Below are positions 43,729 to 56,290 of a stretch of 64,000 nucleotides of DNA, in pieces. The notes under the pieces are model-generated. The model ran no database searches, was not told where the DNA came from, and was given only the letters and a program-made list of their open reading frames with translations. The DNA lies in assembly GCA_036346405.1 (NCBI GenBank), contig CM070566.1, positions 50,719,268 to 50,783,267 of the forward strand, given 5' to 3'. A program made the translations under genes and the position numbers. How positions within the stretch are numbered: the stretch's first letter is position 1; each line of letters opens with the position of its first letter. The stretch comes from Phyllostachys edulis. Lineage: Eukaryota; Streptophyta; Magnoliopsida; Poales; Poaceae.

Positions 43729-44376
43729 TGTAACAGCCCAAAATCTAAAATTTGGGATTTTGTATTATAAATGCATTAGGAAAAATGTTTTGACCATTTT
43801 GCATATGAAATTATACCCATATTTGAATTTGACTTCGATTTAAAATAAAACATGAAATACAAACAATCATGTACTCAAAAGAAAGTTGATAAAACGAAAC
43901 AAAATTATGGAACAGGAGAATTATTTTGGGCATGAAATCCCAGGAATAATTCACTAAAAAGATTTATGTGAAAACTTGTTTAGAAAAATAATTACAAAAC
44001 ATACAAACAAAAACTTACACGAATTTTAGAGAAATTTATAAATGGTATTAACCTCTTAAAATTTTACAGGAGAAAGCACATTATGTCATAAGCCTTCACT
44101 AAAATTTTCATAAATTTCCGAGGTCGTTTGCATAGTAAATAAATTCAGCCAATAAATAAACCAAAAAACCAAAAACCCTAAACCTAACTCTGCTTTTCTC
44201 TCTCTAGCAAGTGGGCCCCACTGGTAGGCGTCTTCGTCCACCTCACCGAGCGCCAGCACACGCTGCAAGCGCATCGCTGCCTCGCCCGCGGTTTTTCTCC
44301 ACCGGCCAACCTACCCCGTCACCTCACCATCACTCCACGCCCATCCCTGCCCCAGCCGCGCCCACTCCTGCCCATA
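43729..44376 (+). mobile_element. Outer plus-strand gypsy LTR, part 1
   Basis: Starts TGTAACAGCCCAAAATCTAA. The first 100 bp resemble the start of the solo LTR at 58193-62631 (read inverted). The LTR is interrupted at 44376 by an antisense solo LTR, resumes at 57173, is interrupted again at 58192 and resumes at 62637. The continuity of parts 1 and 2 is shown by comparison with the solo LTR near 61400-61580. Confidence 0.8.
44372..44376. repeat. Decayed target-site duplication CCATA (left)
   Basis: The right partner at 57173-57177 is TCGTA. The related LTR reads CCCGTATGTCACCGAGAG at this position, so both copies derive from CCGTA by one C-to-T type change each. Confidence 0.65.
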
Positions 44377-44728
44377 TGTGGCAACCCCAGGATCGGATCT
44401 GTTTCAAGCCAAGTGATTGCACCAGAGGTACAACACTTAACAAGGAATGAAAATGATTTCGAGTGCCCAGATATGTGTCTCATGTTATCTCCCAAAGATC
44501 AATGGCTAACATGCACATATCCAATACAACATTGCATTCACATCCATACACAATATACAAGAATAATAGAATCGTTATTACAACATCATTAAATAGAACA
44601 TTAAGGTGCAAGTTTGCATAAGAGGGCCGACCGGCCAAATTTAATCATAAATCAAATAGATCGCAGTGGAAGACAAACTTAGAATTATAAAGGAAAAATC
44701 ACCGGTTTGCAAGCCCAAACCCACAAGC

Positions 44729-46205
44729 AACCAACTGGAGTTAAAGTCGTAGCATCGGTCATACTAAAACCCAACTCGAATGACTTCTCACCTACAACAT
44801 GGACAATCCGATTGAGTACAAAACATATTCGTATGACTTATAAATAGCAACATATAATAAATTCATTCAAGTGTTAAAGGAAGGCTATTATACTAGGCAA
44901 TTTTCAGCATAAAGCAAATTTTTCATTGAGATAACCGATATAGATTCAAATTGCCATTTGTTAAACATTTAGAAACATTATATAACAGTAGGTACTTCCA
45001 ATTCATGATCAACAACAATATATACTCCAATCATATTCAACACGTGAACTTCCCGTTCGTGACAACATACAAGATTGGAACAATTCAACATACGACATGA
45101 CCTTTCCAAACATAGCCCAACCCAAAATCCATAAGCTAATTGTGCATGCTGTCCCACAAGCGATGTCCATGACCGGGGACACAACTATTTGAATAGTTTT
45201 GTTAACTCTGCAGAGGTGTACAACTTTCCACACACGATATGAATACCTCGTACTGTCGCCATGAACTCTTCCATAGGAGTGTGACTGAGATATCATAACA
45301 AGGTCGTTACAATGTCATTTCCTAACTATCAAACCACCCAAGGAACAGATCCTATGGCAGGCTATTGGTCGCACTAGACCACGGGTGAACCTCGTTGTGT
45401 AAGTAAGTCCTTTACACAGCAATCCCGCAAATGCAAAAGACCCTTAAGGGCAAGTAAGACGACACTTAACATGCCTCTACTAGATTGACAACACAAAAAT
45501 AAAACAGTAACAACAACTATTGTCACAACAACAATTGTCAATCTAATTATGTTTTGATAGCTAACACATAACATATTATTTAGCCAAGCCTTCGCCATTA
45601 TCCCGACGTGTGGTTGCACGCAAGGCTTGGTTCATCACACCACAGGTCGGTCCTCAAATACCCAGACGGGGCTACATGAATCCGGGACAACCTCCCTTCA
45701 TCACCCTATCACCTGTCCAAGTCCAACACACAACAAACACTACCCAACAAGTCCGCAAAACCAGATTCGAAGATCTAGACATATTCCTCAAATTTACCAT
45801 AATTCAATACATACATTCCTCAAATTTCATCAAGATTCAATTCAATCCATCGGCCGATGGACTAGCTCCATCAACCGCATTCGACTACAACTACTTGCTC
45901 GGCTAAGTATCGTACTACAAATTAGCAAACAAAACCCGTATAATATATAACCTTAATCATTCAAGGTAATAGGGCAATCAACTTTCAAAGGAAGGCAAAT
46001 GTAACAAGAGGATATAACTAATTCTACCCAATTGACATACAAGTATTTGAAATTAAGCAATACATAGAATACTTGAAAATCAACATAGATACTTTTGAAA
46101 CTAATAGGAATTCAACGTGCGTGAAAGGAGGGGATTTCTTGCCTTTGCTAGGGATGGTCCAGGTGCTGCAGAGGTTCACTCGCGTACACACTTGAATCTT
46201 CGTAA
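44729..46205 (-). other. LTR-embedded exon pair in solo LTR A (decayed)
   Basis: On the minus strand, GTTTGATAG precedes a 63-nt exon (46143-46205) ending CAAAG/GCAAGA. The terminal exon begins at 44791 after CATGTTGTAG with GTGAGAAGTC; its left limit given here is approximate because no stop lies at the usual distance. The length of 63 nt fits the other copies, but the shared phase gives a non-acidic peptide, while a neighbouring frame reads YEDSSVYASEPLQHLDHP. The copy has probably drifted. Confidence 0.3.
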
Positions 46206-47119
46206 CTATCAAACGAACACAAACATCGGATAAGAACGAATAACGCCGAATCAAGTCAAAAAATCAAATTCATCCAAAATGCATGAAATTTGCACAATAG
46301 GTATATTATGATTTTAGATGAATTTAGAAACAAAAATTATTTGATTTGGAGTTTGTATGCAAAAGTTATAGCCTAAACCATTTCTGCCGGAAGAGGAAAT
46401 CCAACAATTAGGGTTTCGGTCACTGTTCATCGTTTCGAGTATTGTTCATCATTTCAACCACACGTGGTCGGAAAGAGGTTTCGGCTACTTGGTTGGAAGG
46501 AGGTTCGACTACACATGGCCAGAAAGGAGGTTTCGACTACCTGGTCGGAAGAGGTCGTAGGTGGTTGCAAGTGGCCGAAGGTGGGTCGTACGTGGTCGTT
46601 GTTGGTTGTACGTGGTCGGAAGGAGGTTAGAAGAAGCTTGGCACCGTTAATTGGCGACGGCAGCAATGAGCTTCATGAGGAGACGATGACTTGAGCTAAG
46701 AGGAGAGAAAAGAAAGGTCGGGTTAGCTTAAGCGAGACCAAAAGATGGTGTCATAGCAAAGAATCGAAGAATGGCTCACCACACCAGAGATGGAGAAGAA
46801 AATGGGGTCTTTAGTCGGAGTTTAAAGAAAACTCATACTCCATGAGCTCCTGAAAAGATTTAGGGAAGTGTGTTGAGGGGAAATCATCCTCATACCCTAG
46901 AACACAAGAAGACGAACATACGAGAGGATGAAACTCACCGGAGGTGAAAAGGGCACGGCGGTGGCACTCGGTGCGCGGTCCCTAGTGATGCAAACGATAA
47001 CCGTGTTTCGAAGGCTATATGCAAAGGAGAGAGCTTGCATTAGCACAAACGAACGCGGTGAGGAAAGGAGAAGCAAAGGGACATGATAGCGAGGAACTCA
47101 CTCGAGAGAATTGCACGAG

Positions 47120-47124
47120 AGAGC
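47120..47124. repeat. Target-site duplication AGAGC (left)
   Basis: Exact partner of AGAGC at 53786-53790. Confidence 0.92.
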
Positions 47125-48679
47125 TGTTGGTGATATGCCCTAGAGGCAATCATAGAAATGATTATATCACGTCTATGTTTATGAGTTATTGAATAAGTGT
47201 TATTCTGTTCCTTGAATGAATCATGGGTTATAAGATTAACAAGTATGTGACTTGTTGGTGAAGCGCTTTTAACTTATATGTTGTCATTCTAAATGTATCC
47301 CTGGTCGGATGTCACTGGTCGGAACACTAGTGACTCTATCGACCAGCACATGTATTGATTGATGACCATGTTTCATTGGTCATGGATATAGGGATATCGA
47401 ATCAATAATGTGAACACATGTTAGAGAACATGGTGTTGGATTGACCCACCTTGAGACATTGTTGAGATTGTTATGATTTTATGTGTCGTTAGTTGGTCTC
47501 AAGCAATGATGATGTATGATTTTTAGACCTGAGATCAGCATGGTTCTCTACATATGTAATAGCACTCTTAGGGGTTGCCAAACGCTACTCCGTAACTGGG
47601 TAGTTATAAAGGTAGCTTTCGGGTATGCTATGAAACAGGCGGAGGGAAGTGACTGGTCGGATATGGGATTTGCCCCTCCTAACATAATAGGAGAGATGTC
47701 TCTGGGCCCCTCGAGGTGGTCGGATAAAGAAAGTGCATGGCCATGCCACTAGTAGTCAAAGTGCTCGACCGCATAAGGTTATCCGATACTCGATCGAGAA
47801 AGTATTGAATAGTCCATTGATGACATAGTATCTCACCTGGAGTTCAACCAGATATCGTGAGGCAAAAGGAGTATACACGAGTAGGTCGCTTAGTTCGATC
47901 TGTTATGGACTGGTCGTATGGAGATACAAGCTGGTTGTAGACTGGTCGAACGTAGTCACAGAGTGGTCAAAACCTGGTCGTAAGGAGTTACGAACAGGTC
48001 GTGACCAAATACGAACTGGTCGTATAGAGATAGGACCTGATCACAAGTGATGAGGACCTAATCGTAGATCATATTGCATTAAGATTCGTTCGATATAATT
48101 TATGTGTATTTGGGAATCGTTATGTCCTGCTAGGAACCGCTACGACTCGTGGTCAGAAAGGGTTTTCGAGTCACAACCGAATACGCATAAACCTAACGGA
48201 TTGGAACAAAATATGTTCAGATAGGATCCGTCATGGGCACTACATAAGGAGATGCTTGAGGGTATTGGGAGATAGAGGAGTTGACGTGAGTTGCTCCACC
48301 GAAACCCTAGCCGCGATCTTCTTGAGAGCTCTGCCGTGCGTCTTGGTGCTAGCACACTGGCGTACGGTTGTTCCTTCCCTGGACGTGTGGATACCATAGA
48401 GGCGCTACTGTGGTTGCTGTCGCGCTTGAGGATGATCCGCGATCTTCATAAGGAACTGTAGAGGTTGTTGGAGGAGACGATCGACTCGCGAGGACGCTGG
48501 CCGATCAACTACGACCACTACATCGACGTGCTCTATGTTGGACTAGGCTGCTCCAACTCTTCTTCCACTGCACTGCGCGTCTGGTGGTAACAATCTGTGA
48601 TCATCTACTTGCTTGGCTTCCTGGTTTACGTGGTAGAAATTTTGAATTGTTGCTAGCGTAGCCTACCCGTATCCCTTCA
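47125..48679 (+). repeat. Copia 5' LTR
   Basis: Starts TGTTGGTGATATGCCCTAGA, close to the terminus of Angela/BARE/WIS elements. Degenerate copies of CTGGTCGTA recur at 47905-48060. Confidence 0.95.
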
Positions 48680-48680
48680 G

Positions 48681-48692
48681 TGGTATCAGAGC
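48681..48692 (+). other. Copia tRNA-iMet primer-binding site
   Basis: TGGTATCAGAGC one base after the 5' LTR. Confidence 0.93.
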
Positions 48693-50026
48693 CATCCTAC
48701 ATAGTTTTTGATCTGGATTGGTCGCATATACTTAATATGTAGCAGTAGATTGGATCTAGTACTGGTCATTTCTGGTAACCTAGATCGGTTCATGTCGATG
48801 GAATGATCTAGTCACTGGTCGATAAGATTGATCGGTTTTTGGTGGTAGTAGATGGGTTTACGAGGAGGTATGAGTTAAAAGGACCAGATGGTTTATTGCG
48901 CTCGTTCACAACAACATTGCATAATACTCCTACCGGTCAGAATTCCGCCATCGGAGCATGCCGCAGTGCGTGGTCATATCAATGCAGTGATCAGATTGGT
49001 TTGGAATAGAGTTAATATGATTAATCCGATGATTTCCAAGGCTCGGTTATGTGAATAAGATTCATGTCACAGAAAAATTTTCCTATGTAATTTATTACTA
49101 GCTTTTAGAAGTAAATGCTTAGTAGATGAATGCAGTCGGAGAACATGAAGCATGCTGATAGAGATCGACATGTTAAGGGCCATACTATTTCACAGTTTAA
49201 TTTGATTATCTATGAGTGTTTGTGTTTATTCCTGTTATGCTCTTTGATCAAGTTTTATCATTAGATGTTTTAACATGATAGAGTAGTATCCCTCAAGAAA
49301 AATTAAGTAAAATTCATGCCTTTCCAATTGCTGCGCCTATCACGATTTTGATTGTCAATTGGCAGGTCTACCAAAGTAGGGTGCCATTTACTATCTTAAT
49401 AAGATGGGCTAATTCCTTATATGCCACCGAAAGTTGGCCTCATCCCTTATATGCCACTCACTGTGTCATTGACATGTGGGCCCTGACCCCACATGTCAAT
49501 GACACAATCAGGGATTGAGGCCAAATTTCAGTGGCATATAAGGAATTAATCCTAATAAGATGGGGTGGGTGTCGGACACCCACATGTATAGTGGTGGTTT
49601 AACTTGACAAGGCTATCAAAATAGTTTTGGGCCTTGGGGCATAGTGTTAGTAGCTGGGGCATAGAGATGCCACCCAACAAACAAGAGTCATATGTTATAT
49701 GATTGGCAAAGGGTTGCCTGCCTAAAATCACTAGGTTTCTAGCAGTGATGCCAAAGCTCACTAGGACTTAATGATTTTTGGATCTTGAACTCACTATATG
49801 ATGTTAGAGGGAAACATGGTTTAGAACATATAGTGGGAGTATCTTTTATTATCTATTGTTGATTGAGTTCGACCACTGGTCGTATGGAGATACGAGCAGG
49901 TTCAGACTAGTTTTATGATGATACGAGCTGGTCGTAGACTGGTCGAATATAACCACCAACATGAGTGTCTAATAGAAGATCTTACATAAACATAGTGCTG
50001 AATTTTTGCATATTCTGTTGTAGATC
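48693..50026 (+). other. Copia leader with nested MITE
   Basis: About 1.3 kb between the primer site and the gag ATG without coding similarity. It contains the hairpin element at 49409-49551. LTR-like CTGGTCGTA words recur near 49870-49950. Confidence 0.65.
49409..49551. mobile_element. Hairpin MITE inside the copia leader
   Basis: The whole element folds on itself. CTAATTCCTTATATGCCAC at the left pairs with GTGGCATATAAGGAATTA at the right, and the centre GACATGTGGGCCC/CCCCACATGTC also pairs. It is flanked by a direct repeat TAATAAGATGGG (near 49397 and 49553) that looks like a 12-bp target duplication, longer than the 2-3 bp of Stowaway or Tourist elements and nearer to Mutator-like elements. 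Confidence 0.75.
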
Positions 50027-50876
50027 ATGGCACCTACTACTTCTTCTGCACCTACCTTTAATTTGCGATCTATTCTTGAGAAAAAAAGTTGAATGGTTCA
50101 AACTTCATTGACTGGTTTCGTAATCTGAGAATTATTCTCAAACAAGAAAAGAAGGAATATATTCTAGAGAGTCCCTATCCCGAGGAACCAAATGTCAATG
50201 CTCCTCGTGCTGAAAAGAATGCTTATGAGAAGCATTGCAATGACGCAGTCGATGTGCACTGCCTAATGCTTGCAACCATGAACTCTAAGCTTCAAAAGTA
50301 ATATGAGACCACGGATGCTTACAATATGATTGTGAGTCTGAAGGGTATATTTCAGGATCAAGCAAGGACAGAGAGATTTAATACCTCTAAGGCATTGTTT
50401 TCTTATAGGTTGTCAGAAGGTAACCCAGTCAGTCCTCACGTGATCAAAATGGTTGGTCTCATTGAGAGCTTGGAAAAGCTTGGTTTTCCCCTTAGCCAAG
50501 AGTTGACTACTGATGTGATTCTCCAATCGCTCCCTGCGAGCTTTGAGCCTGTCATATTGAATTTTCATATGAATGGTATGGAGAAATCAATGACCGAGTT
50601 GCACGGCATGCTTAAAGGTGCTGAGGAGAGCATCAAGAAAAGTTCCAATCATGTGATGATGGTTCAAAAGACTACAACTTTCAAGAAGAAGGGTAAGTTG
50701 GGAAAGGAAAAAGGCAAAGGAAAGACTCAAGATGAGATCGAGAGTCTCAAGGTAAGCTTAAGATGCTTAAATTGGGTCCTAAGCCGGACACAGAATGTTA
50801 CCATTATCATGAGACTGGGCATTGGAAGATAAATTGCAAGAAGTACATAGCAGATATGAAAAAGAACAAAGGAAGT
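50027..50876 (+). pseudogene. Copia gag
   Basis: Starts MAPTTSSAPTFNLRSILEK at 50027. A one-base shift near 50088 leads to LNGSNFIDWFRNLRIILKQE, and an in-frame TAA interrupts at about 50301 (LQK, stop, YETTDAY). The body continues to a zinc knuckle near 50795-50836, readable as ECYHYHETGHWKINCKKY. The second Cys of the CX2CX4HX4C knuckle is Tyr, so nucleic acid binding would be impaired. Gag would form the virus-like particle. Confidence 0.88.
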
Positions 50877-52215
50877 TGTTGATTATGATGAAACCTTTTC
50901 ACCTGTCGCAATGCTTAAGTCTATCCGGATCATTCTAGCTATTGCTACATATTTCGATTATGAGATATGGCAAATGGATGTCAAAACGGCTTTCCTAAAT
51001 GGAAACCTAAGTGAGGATGTATTCATGACACAACCTGAGGGTTTTATCGATCCAAAGGAAGCTAGAAAGGTATGCAAGCTTATGAAGTCCATCTATAGAT
51101 TAAAGCAAGCATCTCGGAGTTGGAATATTCATTTTGATGAAGTGATCAAAGGGTTTGACTTCATCAAGAACGAAGAAGAACCTTGTGTTTACACGAAGGT
51201 TAGTGGGAGAAAGCTTGTGTTTCTGATATTGTATGTAGATGATATACTACTGGTCGGAAATGATATTCCAATGCTTGAATATGTCAAAACTTCATTAAAA
51301 AATAGTTTCTCAATGAAAGATTTAGGAGATGCAACATATATTCTTGGAATAAGGATCTATAGAGATAGATATAAAAGACTAATTGGATTAAGTCAAGATA
51401 TGTACATTGACAAGGTGTTGAATCGGTTCAACTTACAAGATTCCAAGAAAGGTTTCTTGCCCATGTCACATGGTATTAATCTTAGCAAGAGTCAGTGTCC
51501 TACGACCACTGATGAGTGAGACAAAATGAGTAGAATCCCATATGCTTCGGCTATAGGATCTATCATGTATGCCATGATGTCTACACGACCAGATGTGTCG
51601 TATGCTCTAAGTGTTATGGGCAGATATCAGTCAGATCCAGGTGAAGGTCACTGGATAGTAGTCAAGAATATCCTTAAGTACTTGAGAAGAACTAAGGATG
51701 CATTCCTTGTATATGGAGGTAAGGAAGAGCTGGTCATAAATGGTTACACCGATGCTAGCTTCCAAACCGACAAGGATGACTTCAGACCGCAGTCAGGGTT
51801 TGTGTTTTGTTTGAATGGAGGAGTGGTGAGCTGGAAAAGTTCCAAGTAAGGAACGGTTGCTGATTCTACAACAAAGGCTGAGTACATTGTAGCTTTAGAA
51901 GCTGCAAAGGAGGCCGTGTGGATTAGAAAGTTCATTAATGCATTGGATGTGGTTTCGAGTGCTTCCAGTCCAATGGATCTCTATTGTGATAATAGTGGAG
52001 CCATTGCACAAGCTAAGGAGCCTAGATCGCATCAAAAGTCCAAACACATACTTCGAAGATATCACATCATTCATGAGATCGTAGAAAGAGGTGATCTGAA
52101 GATATGCAAAGTGCACACAGATTTGAATATTGCTGATCCATTGACAAAGCCTCTCCCGCAACCTAAGCATGAGGCGCACACAAGAGCTATGGGTATTCAA
52201 TACCTGTATGATTGA
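50877..52215 (+). pseudogene. Copia reverse transcriptase (N-truncated) and RNase H
   Basis: Begins inside RT with DYDETFSPVAMLKSIRIILA, then EIWQMDVKTAFLNGNLSE and the catalytic LYVDDILLVGND (about 51225-51265). SAIGSIMYAMMSTRPDVSYA (51548 onward) leads to RNase H, with YTDASFQTDKDDFRPQSG, ADSTTKAEYIVALEAAKEA, DLYCDNSGAIAQAKEP and RSHQKSKHILRRYHIIHE. The polyprotein ends AMGIQYLYD before a stop at about 52213. In-frame stops lie at 51517-51519 and 51847-51849. Confidence 0.92.
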
Positions 52216-52235
52216 TTCTAGTGCAAGTGGGAGAC

Positions 52236-53785
52236 TGTTGGTGATATACCCTAGAGGCAATCATAAAATTGATTATATCACGTCTATGTTTATAAGTTAT
52301 TGAATAAATGCTATTCTGTTCCTTGAATGAATCATTGGTTATAAGATTAACAAGTATGTGACTTGTTGGTGAAGCTCTTTTAACTTATATGATGTCATTC
52401 TAAATGTATCCCTGATCGGATGTCATTGGTCGGAACACTAGTGACTCTATCGACTAGCACATGTATTGATTGATGACCATGTTTCATCGGTCATAGATAT
52501 AGGGATATCGAATAAAAAATGTGAACACATGTTAGAGAACATGGTGTTGGATTGACTTACCTTGAGACACTGTTGAGATTGTTATGATTTTATGTGTCGT
52601 AAGTTGGTCTCAAGCAATGATGATGTATGATCCTTAGACCTAAGATCAGCATGGTTCCCTACATGTGTAATAGCACTCTTAGGGGTCGCGAAACGCTACT
52701 CCGTAACTGGATAGTTATAAAGGTAGCTTTCGGGTATGCTATGAAACATGCGGAGGGATGTGACTGGTTGGATATGGGATTTGCCCCTCCTAACATAATA
52801 TGAGAGATGTCTCTGGGCCCCTCGAAGTGGTCGGATAAAGAAAGTGCATAGCCATGCCACTAGTGGTTGAAGAGTTTGACCGCATAAGGTTATCCGACAC
52901 TCGATCGAGAAAGTATTGAACAGTCCATGGATGACATAATATCTCACGTGGAGTTCAACCAGATATCGTGAGGCAAAAGGAGTATACACGAGTAGGTCTC
53001 TTAGTTCGATCAGTTATGGACTGGTCGTACGGAGATACGAACTGGTCGTAGACTGGTCGAACGTAGTCACAGTGTGGTCGAAACCTGGTCGTAAGGAGTT
53101 ACGAACTAGTCGTGTAGAGATAGGACCTGGTCGCAAGTGATGAGGACCTAGTCGTAGATCATATTGCATTAAGGTTCGTCCGATATAATTTATGTGTATT
53201 CGGGAATCGTTATGTCCTGATAGGAACCGCTACGACTCGTGGTCAGAAAGGGTTTTCGAGTCACAACCAAATACGCATAAACCTAACGGGTCACACACTT
53301 AACGGGTTGGAACAAAACATGTTCGGATAGGATCTGTCATGGGCACTACAGAAGGAGATGCTTGAGGCTATTGGGAGATAGAGGAGTTGACGTGAGTTGC
53401 TCCACCGTAACCCTAGCCGCCATCTTCTTGAGAGCTCTGCCGTGCGACTTTGTGCTAGCACACTGGCGTACGGTTGTTCCTTCCCTGGACGTGTGGATAC
53501 CGTAGAGGCGCTACTGCGGTTGCTGTTGCGCTTGAGGATGATTCGTGATCTTCATAAGGAACTACAGAGGTTGCTGGAGGAGACAATCTACTCGCGAGGA
53601 TGCTGGCTGATCGAACACGACCACTACATCGACGTGCTCTACGTTGGACCAGGCTGCTCCAACTCTTCTTCTACTGCACTACGCGTCTAGTGGTAACAAT
53701 CTGTGATCATCTACTTGCTTGGCTTTTTGGTTTACATGGTAGAAATTTTGAATTGTTGCTAGTGTAGCCTACCTGTATCCCTTCA
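52236..53785 (+). repeat. Copia 3' LTR
   Basis: Follows the purine-rich AAGTGGGAGAC. Very similar to the 5' LTR apart from scattered transitions and two short indels. Confidence 0.95.
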
Positions 53786-53790
53786 AGAGC
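53786..53790. repeat. Target-site duplication AGAGC (right)
   Basis: Exact partner of 47120-47124. Confidence 0.92.
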
Positions 53791-54103
53791 GTCCTCCTCC
53801 TTAGCCACCGAGAGGAGAAGTGAGGGACAGTGAGGGCATGGAGGCGATTAAGTACGGGCAATCTGATGGGAATGGCGACAGCGTGAACAGGCGATGCACC
53901 GGGTTGGGTGGCGAGGGGCAGTGGCGTGATGGCGTGAACTCGCATGGATGTAGCCGAGACGCGCATGGCCACTAGCGCGCTCTAGCGCTCTAAGCATGGC
54001 CAGCACGTGGAGAAGAAGCTTTGGCGAGTGGGTCCAAGCAGTCGATGGCACAGGTGAGCATGGTTTGGAGTTTGATTCAGGCTGTTCGAAAATGTGGGGG
54101 TCT

Positions 54104-54440
54104 AGTCGAAATCGAGTGGATGGTTGAATCGAGGTGGTGATCGAAACCGAGTGGGTGGTCGAATCGAGTGGGTGGTTGAATCAAGTGGGTGGTCAAAACT
54201 GAGTGGCTAGTCGAATCGAGTGGCTGGTCGAAACTGAGTGGGTGATCGAAACCGAGTGGGTGGTCGAGTCGAGTGACTGGTCGAAACTGAGTGGCTGGTC
54301 GAATCGAGTGGCTGGTCAAAACTGAGTGGGTGGTCGAATCGAGTCGAGTAGGGGTGGTCGAAACCGAGTGGGTGGTCAAAACCGAGTGGGTGGTCAAATC
54401 AAGTGGTTGGTCGAAACCGAGTCGATGGTCGAATCGAGTC
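54104..54440. repeat. Degenerate minisatellite of GGTCGAA-type units
   Basis: About sixteen copies of a roughly 20-bp unit, GGTCGAATCGAGTGGGT or GGTCGAAACTGAGTGGCT. The two unit types partly alternate. Frames through it are repetitive artefacts. Confidence 0.88.
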
Positions 54441-55180
54441 GAGTCAACTTGATTGGTTTGACTGAGTTGATTTCAAAGGCTGAGTGAGTTGTGAATTTTT
54501 AGACAGAGTTTTAAAGCCCCACAAATTCTAAAAATTTTAAGGGAGGCTTCTGACAAAGCGTACACCCTTGTGTAATTTTTCTAGGGTTTTTAGAGAAATA
54601 TTTTTTTTTGTAGAAAAATTTTAAGTCTCAGGTTTAGGTGTTTGACCAAGGACTAACTGGTTTGACTGCCCAATTTAAAATAGCAAAATAATTCTAGAAA
54701 TTATCAAATTTTTCAGGTGAGTGAAAAAGCTATTCTAGAACCTAGGAAAATTATTTGAGGCACTATTCGTATGAGTTGTTATTTGAGATAGAATTGAGTT
54801 GGAGAAATAGCAGGGAAAAGAATAGATACACAGGCGTTTCATCTGCTACTTCGTTTCTCCTCTCGCAAAATCACTCAAACTGTTGCGCATGTGAAAAAGA
54901 ATTGCAGAAATGGGTTGGTCGTATGATGACGATCGCGTGGTATGACATGCATGGCTTGGTTTTGAGTTTTAGGATGAGATTTGAAGGAGAGAAGCGAAAG
55001 GAGTTAGAATGGAAGGAAAAAGGATGAAGATAGGAAAAGAAGGGACACGCAGGCGTCTCGCCTGCGGTCGATCAAATCATAAAAGAAAAACGATGATACT
55101 AATGCATGCATGACAACATGATTTTTTATCGCAACTAGGGCACACTATACCGTTGGGAGCCCTTCCCAATGGTATAGTAT
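54441..55180. other. AT-rich stretch of solo LTR A
   Basis: Contains no recognisable gene. The composition and the words around 54490-54760 are like those found near the start of gypsy LTRs. Confidence 0.4.
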
Positions 55181-56080
55181 CCAGCCATCCAGTTTCATGT
55201 AGTCTCATGGAGTATCATCGTATTTCATCCAGTTTCACTCAGATTCATGCTAATGTTTGAAGTGTTTCATGGAGTTTTATCAAGTCTCATGGAGTATTAT
55301 CGTGTTTCATAAAGTCTTATAGAGTTTCATCATGTTTCATCAAGTTTCATATAGTTTGATCCCAAAGGACCATTGTTTCATCCTAAGTCTCATGGAGTTT
55401 CATCGTGTTTCATCAAGTCTCATAGATTATCATCGTGTTTCATCCAGTTTCACTTAGATTCATGCTAATGTTTGAAGTGTTTCATGAAGTTCCATCCCAA
55501 GTCTCATGGAGTTTCACCAAGTCTAATGGAGTATCATCGTGTTTCATTAAGTTTCGTATTGTTTCATCCCAAAGTACCATTGTTTCATCCCAAAGTACTA
55601 TTGTTTCATCCCAAGTCTCCTGGAGTTTCATCGTGTTTCATCAAGTCTCATGGAGTATCATCGTGTTTCAACCCAAGTCTCATGGAGTTTTCTCATGTTT
55701 CATCAAGTCTCATGGAGTTTCATCATGTTTGATCAAGTCTCATGGAGTTTCATCAAGTCTCATGCAGTATCGTCATGTTTCATCCAGTTTCACTTGGATT
55801 CATGCTAAGTGTTTCATGAAGTTCCATCCCAAGTCTCATGAAGTATCATCGTGTTTCATCAAGTTTCATATAGTTTTATCCCAAAGTACCATTATTTCAT
55901 CACAAGTCTTATGGAATTTCATCGTGTTTCCTTAAATCTCATGGAGTATCATCGTGTTTCATAAAGTCTCATGGAGTTTCATCATGTTTCATCAAGTTTC
56001 ATACAGTTTGACCCCAAAGTATCATTGTTTCATCCCAAGTCTCATGGAGTTTCATCGTGTTTCATCCCAAGTCACATGGA
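55181..56080. repeat. 900-bp minisatellite, unit about 30 bp
   Basis: Dozens of variants of GTCTCATGGAGTTTCATCGT followed by GTTTCATCAA. Higher-order blocks recur, such as TTCATCCCAAAGTACCATTG. The array ends abruptly at the ATL gene fragment. Confidence 0.92.
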
Positions 56081-56083
56081 GAA

Positions 56084-56290
56084 AGGTGAGCGAGAAGATC
56101 ATGGTGAAGATGCCGACAACGATGGCGATGCTCGGTCGGAACGAGACCTTGATGCCAACTCCCGCCGGTGTCACCGGAGCAGCCTCGGCGGTGGCTAGTT
56201 GCGCCGCGGCAGCACACACCATCGCAGAGAGGAGGACGGTGAGGAGATGGAGGCATGCTATGCTCGTCGCCCCACTGTGCCTGTTTGCTC
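56084..56290 (-). pseudogene. ATL-type RING-H2 finger gene, N-terminal fragment
   Basis: On the minus strand an open frame reads a hydrophobic leader (ACLHLLTVLLSAMVCAAAAQ), a short linker (ATAEAAPVTPAGV) and GIKVSFRPSIAIVVGIFTMI then FSLTFL. The last part matches the conserved segment before and within the transmembrane helix of ATL E3 ubiquitin ligases. No clear start codon is present, an upstream stop lies near 56280, and the fragment stops at the minisatellite, before the GLD motif and RING-H2 domain. It cannot be a functional ligase. Confidence 0.7.

Larger units (their letters stand above)
47125..53785 (+). mobile_element. Ty1/copia element (Angela/BARE-like), internal deletion derivative
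   Basis: The 5' LTR 47125-48679 (1555 bp) and 3' LTR 52236-53785 (1550 bp) run from TGTTGGTGATAT to ATCCCTTCA, flanked by AGAGC. A primer site follows the 5' LTR and GTGGGAGAC precedes the 3' LTR. Gag joins directly to the middle of reverse transcriptase near 50876, so protease, integrase and the RT N-terminus are missing. The 3' LTR has a 16-bp insertion relative to the 5' LTR near 53290, and the 5' LTR has extra bases near 48000. The element cannot move on its own. Confidence 0.95.

Noticed and set aside
54077..54397. 106-codon minus-strand frame rich in Thr, His and Ser
   Set aside because: It is a translation of the GGTCGAA minisatellite, not a gene.
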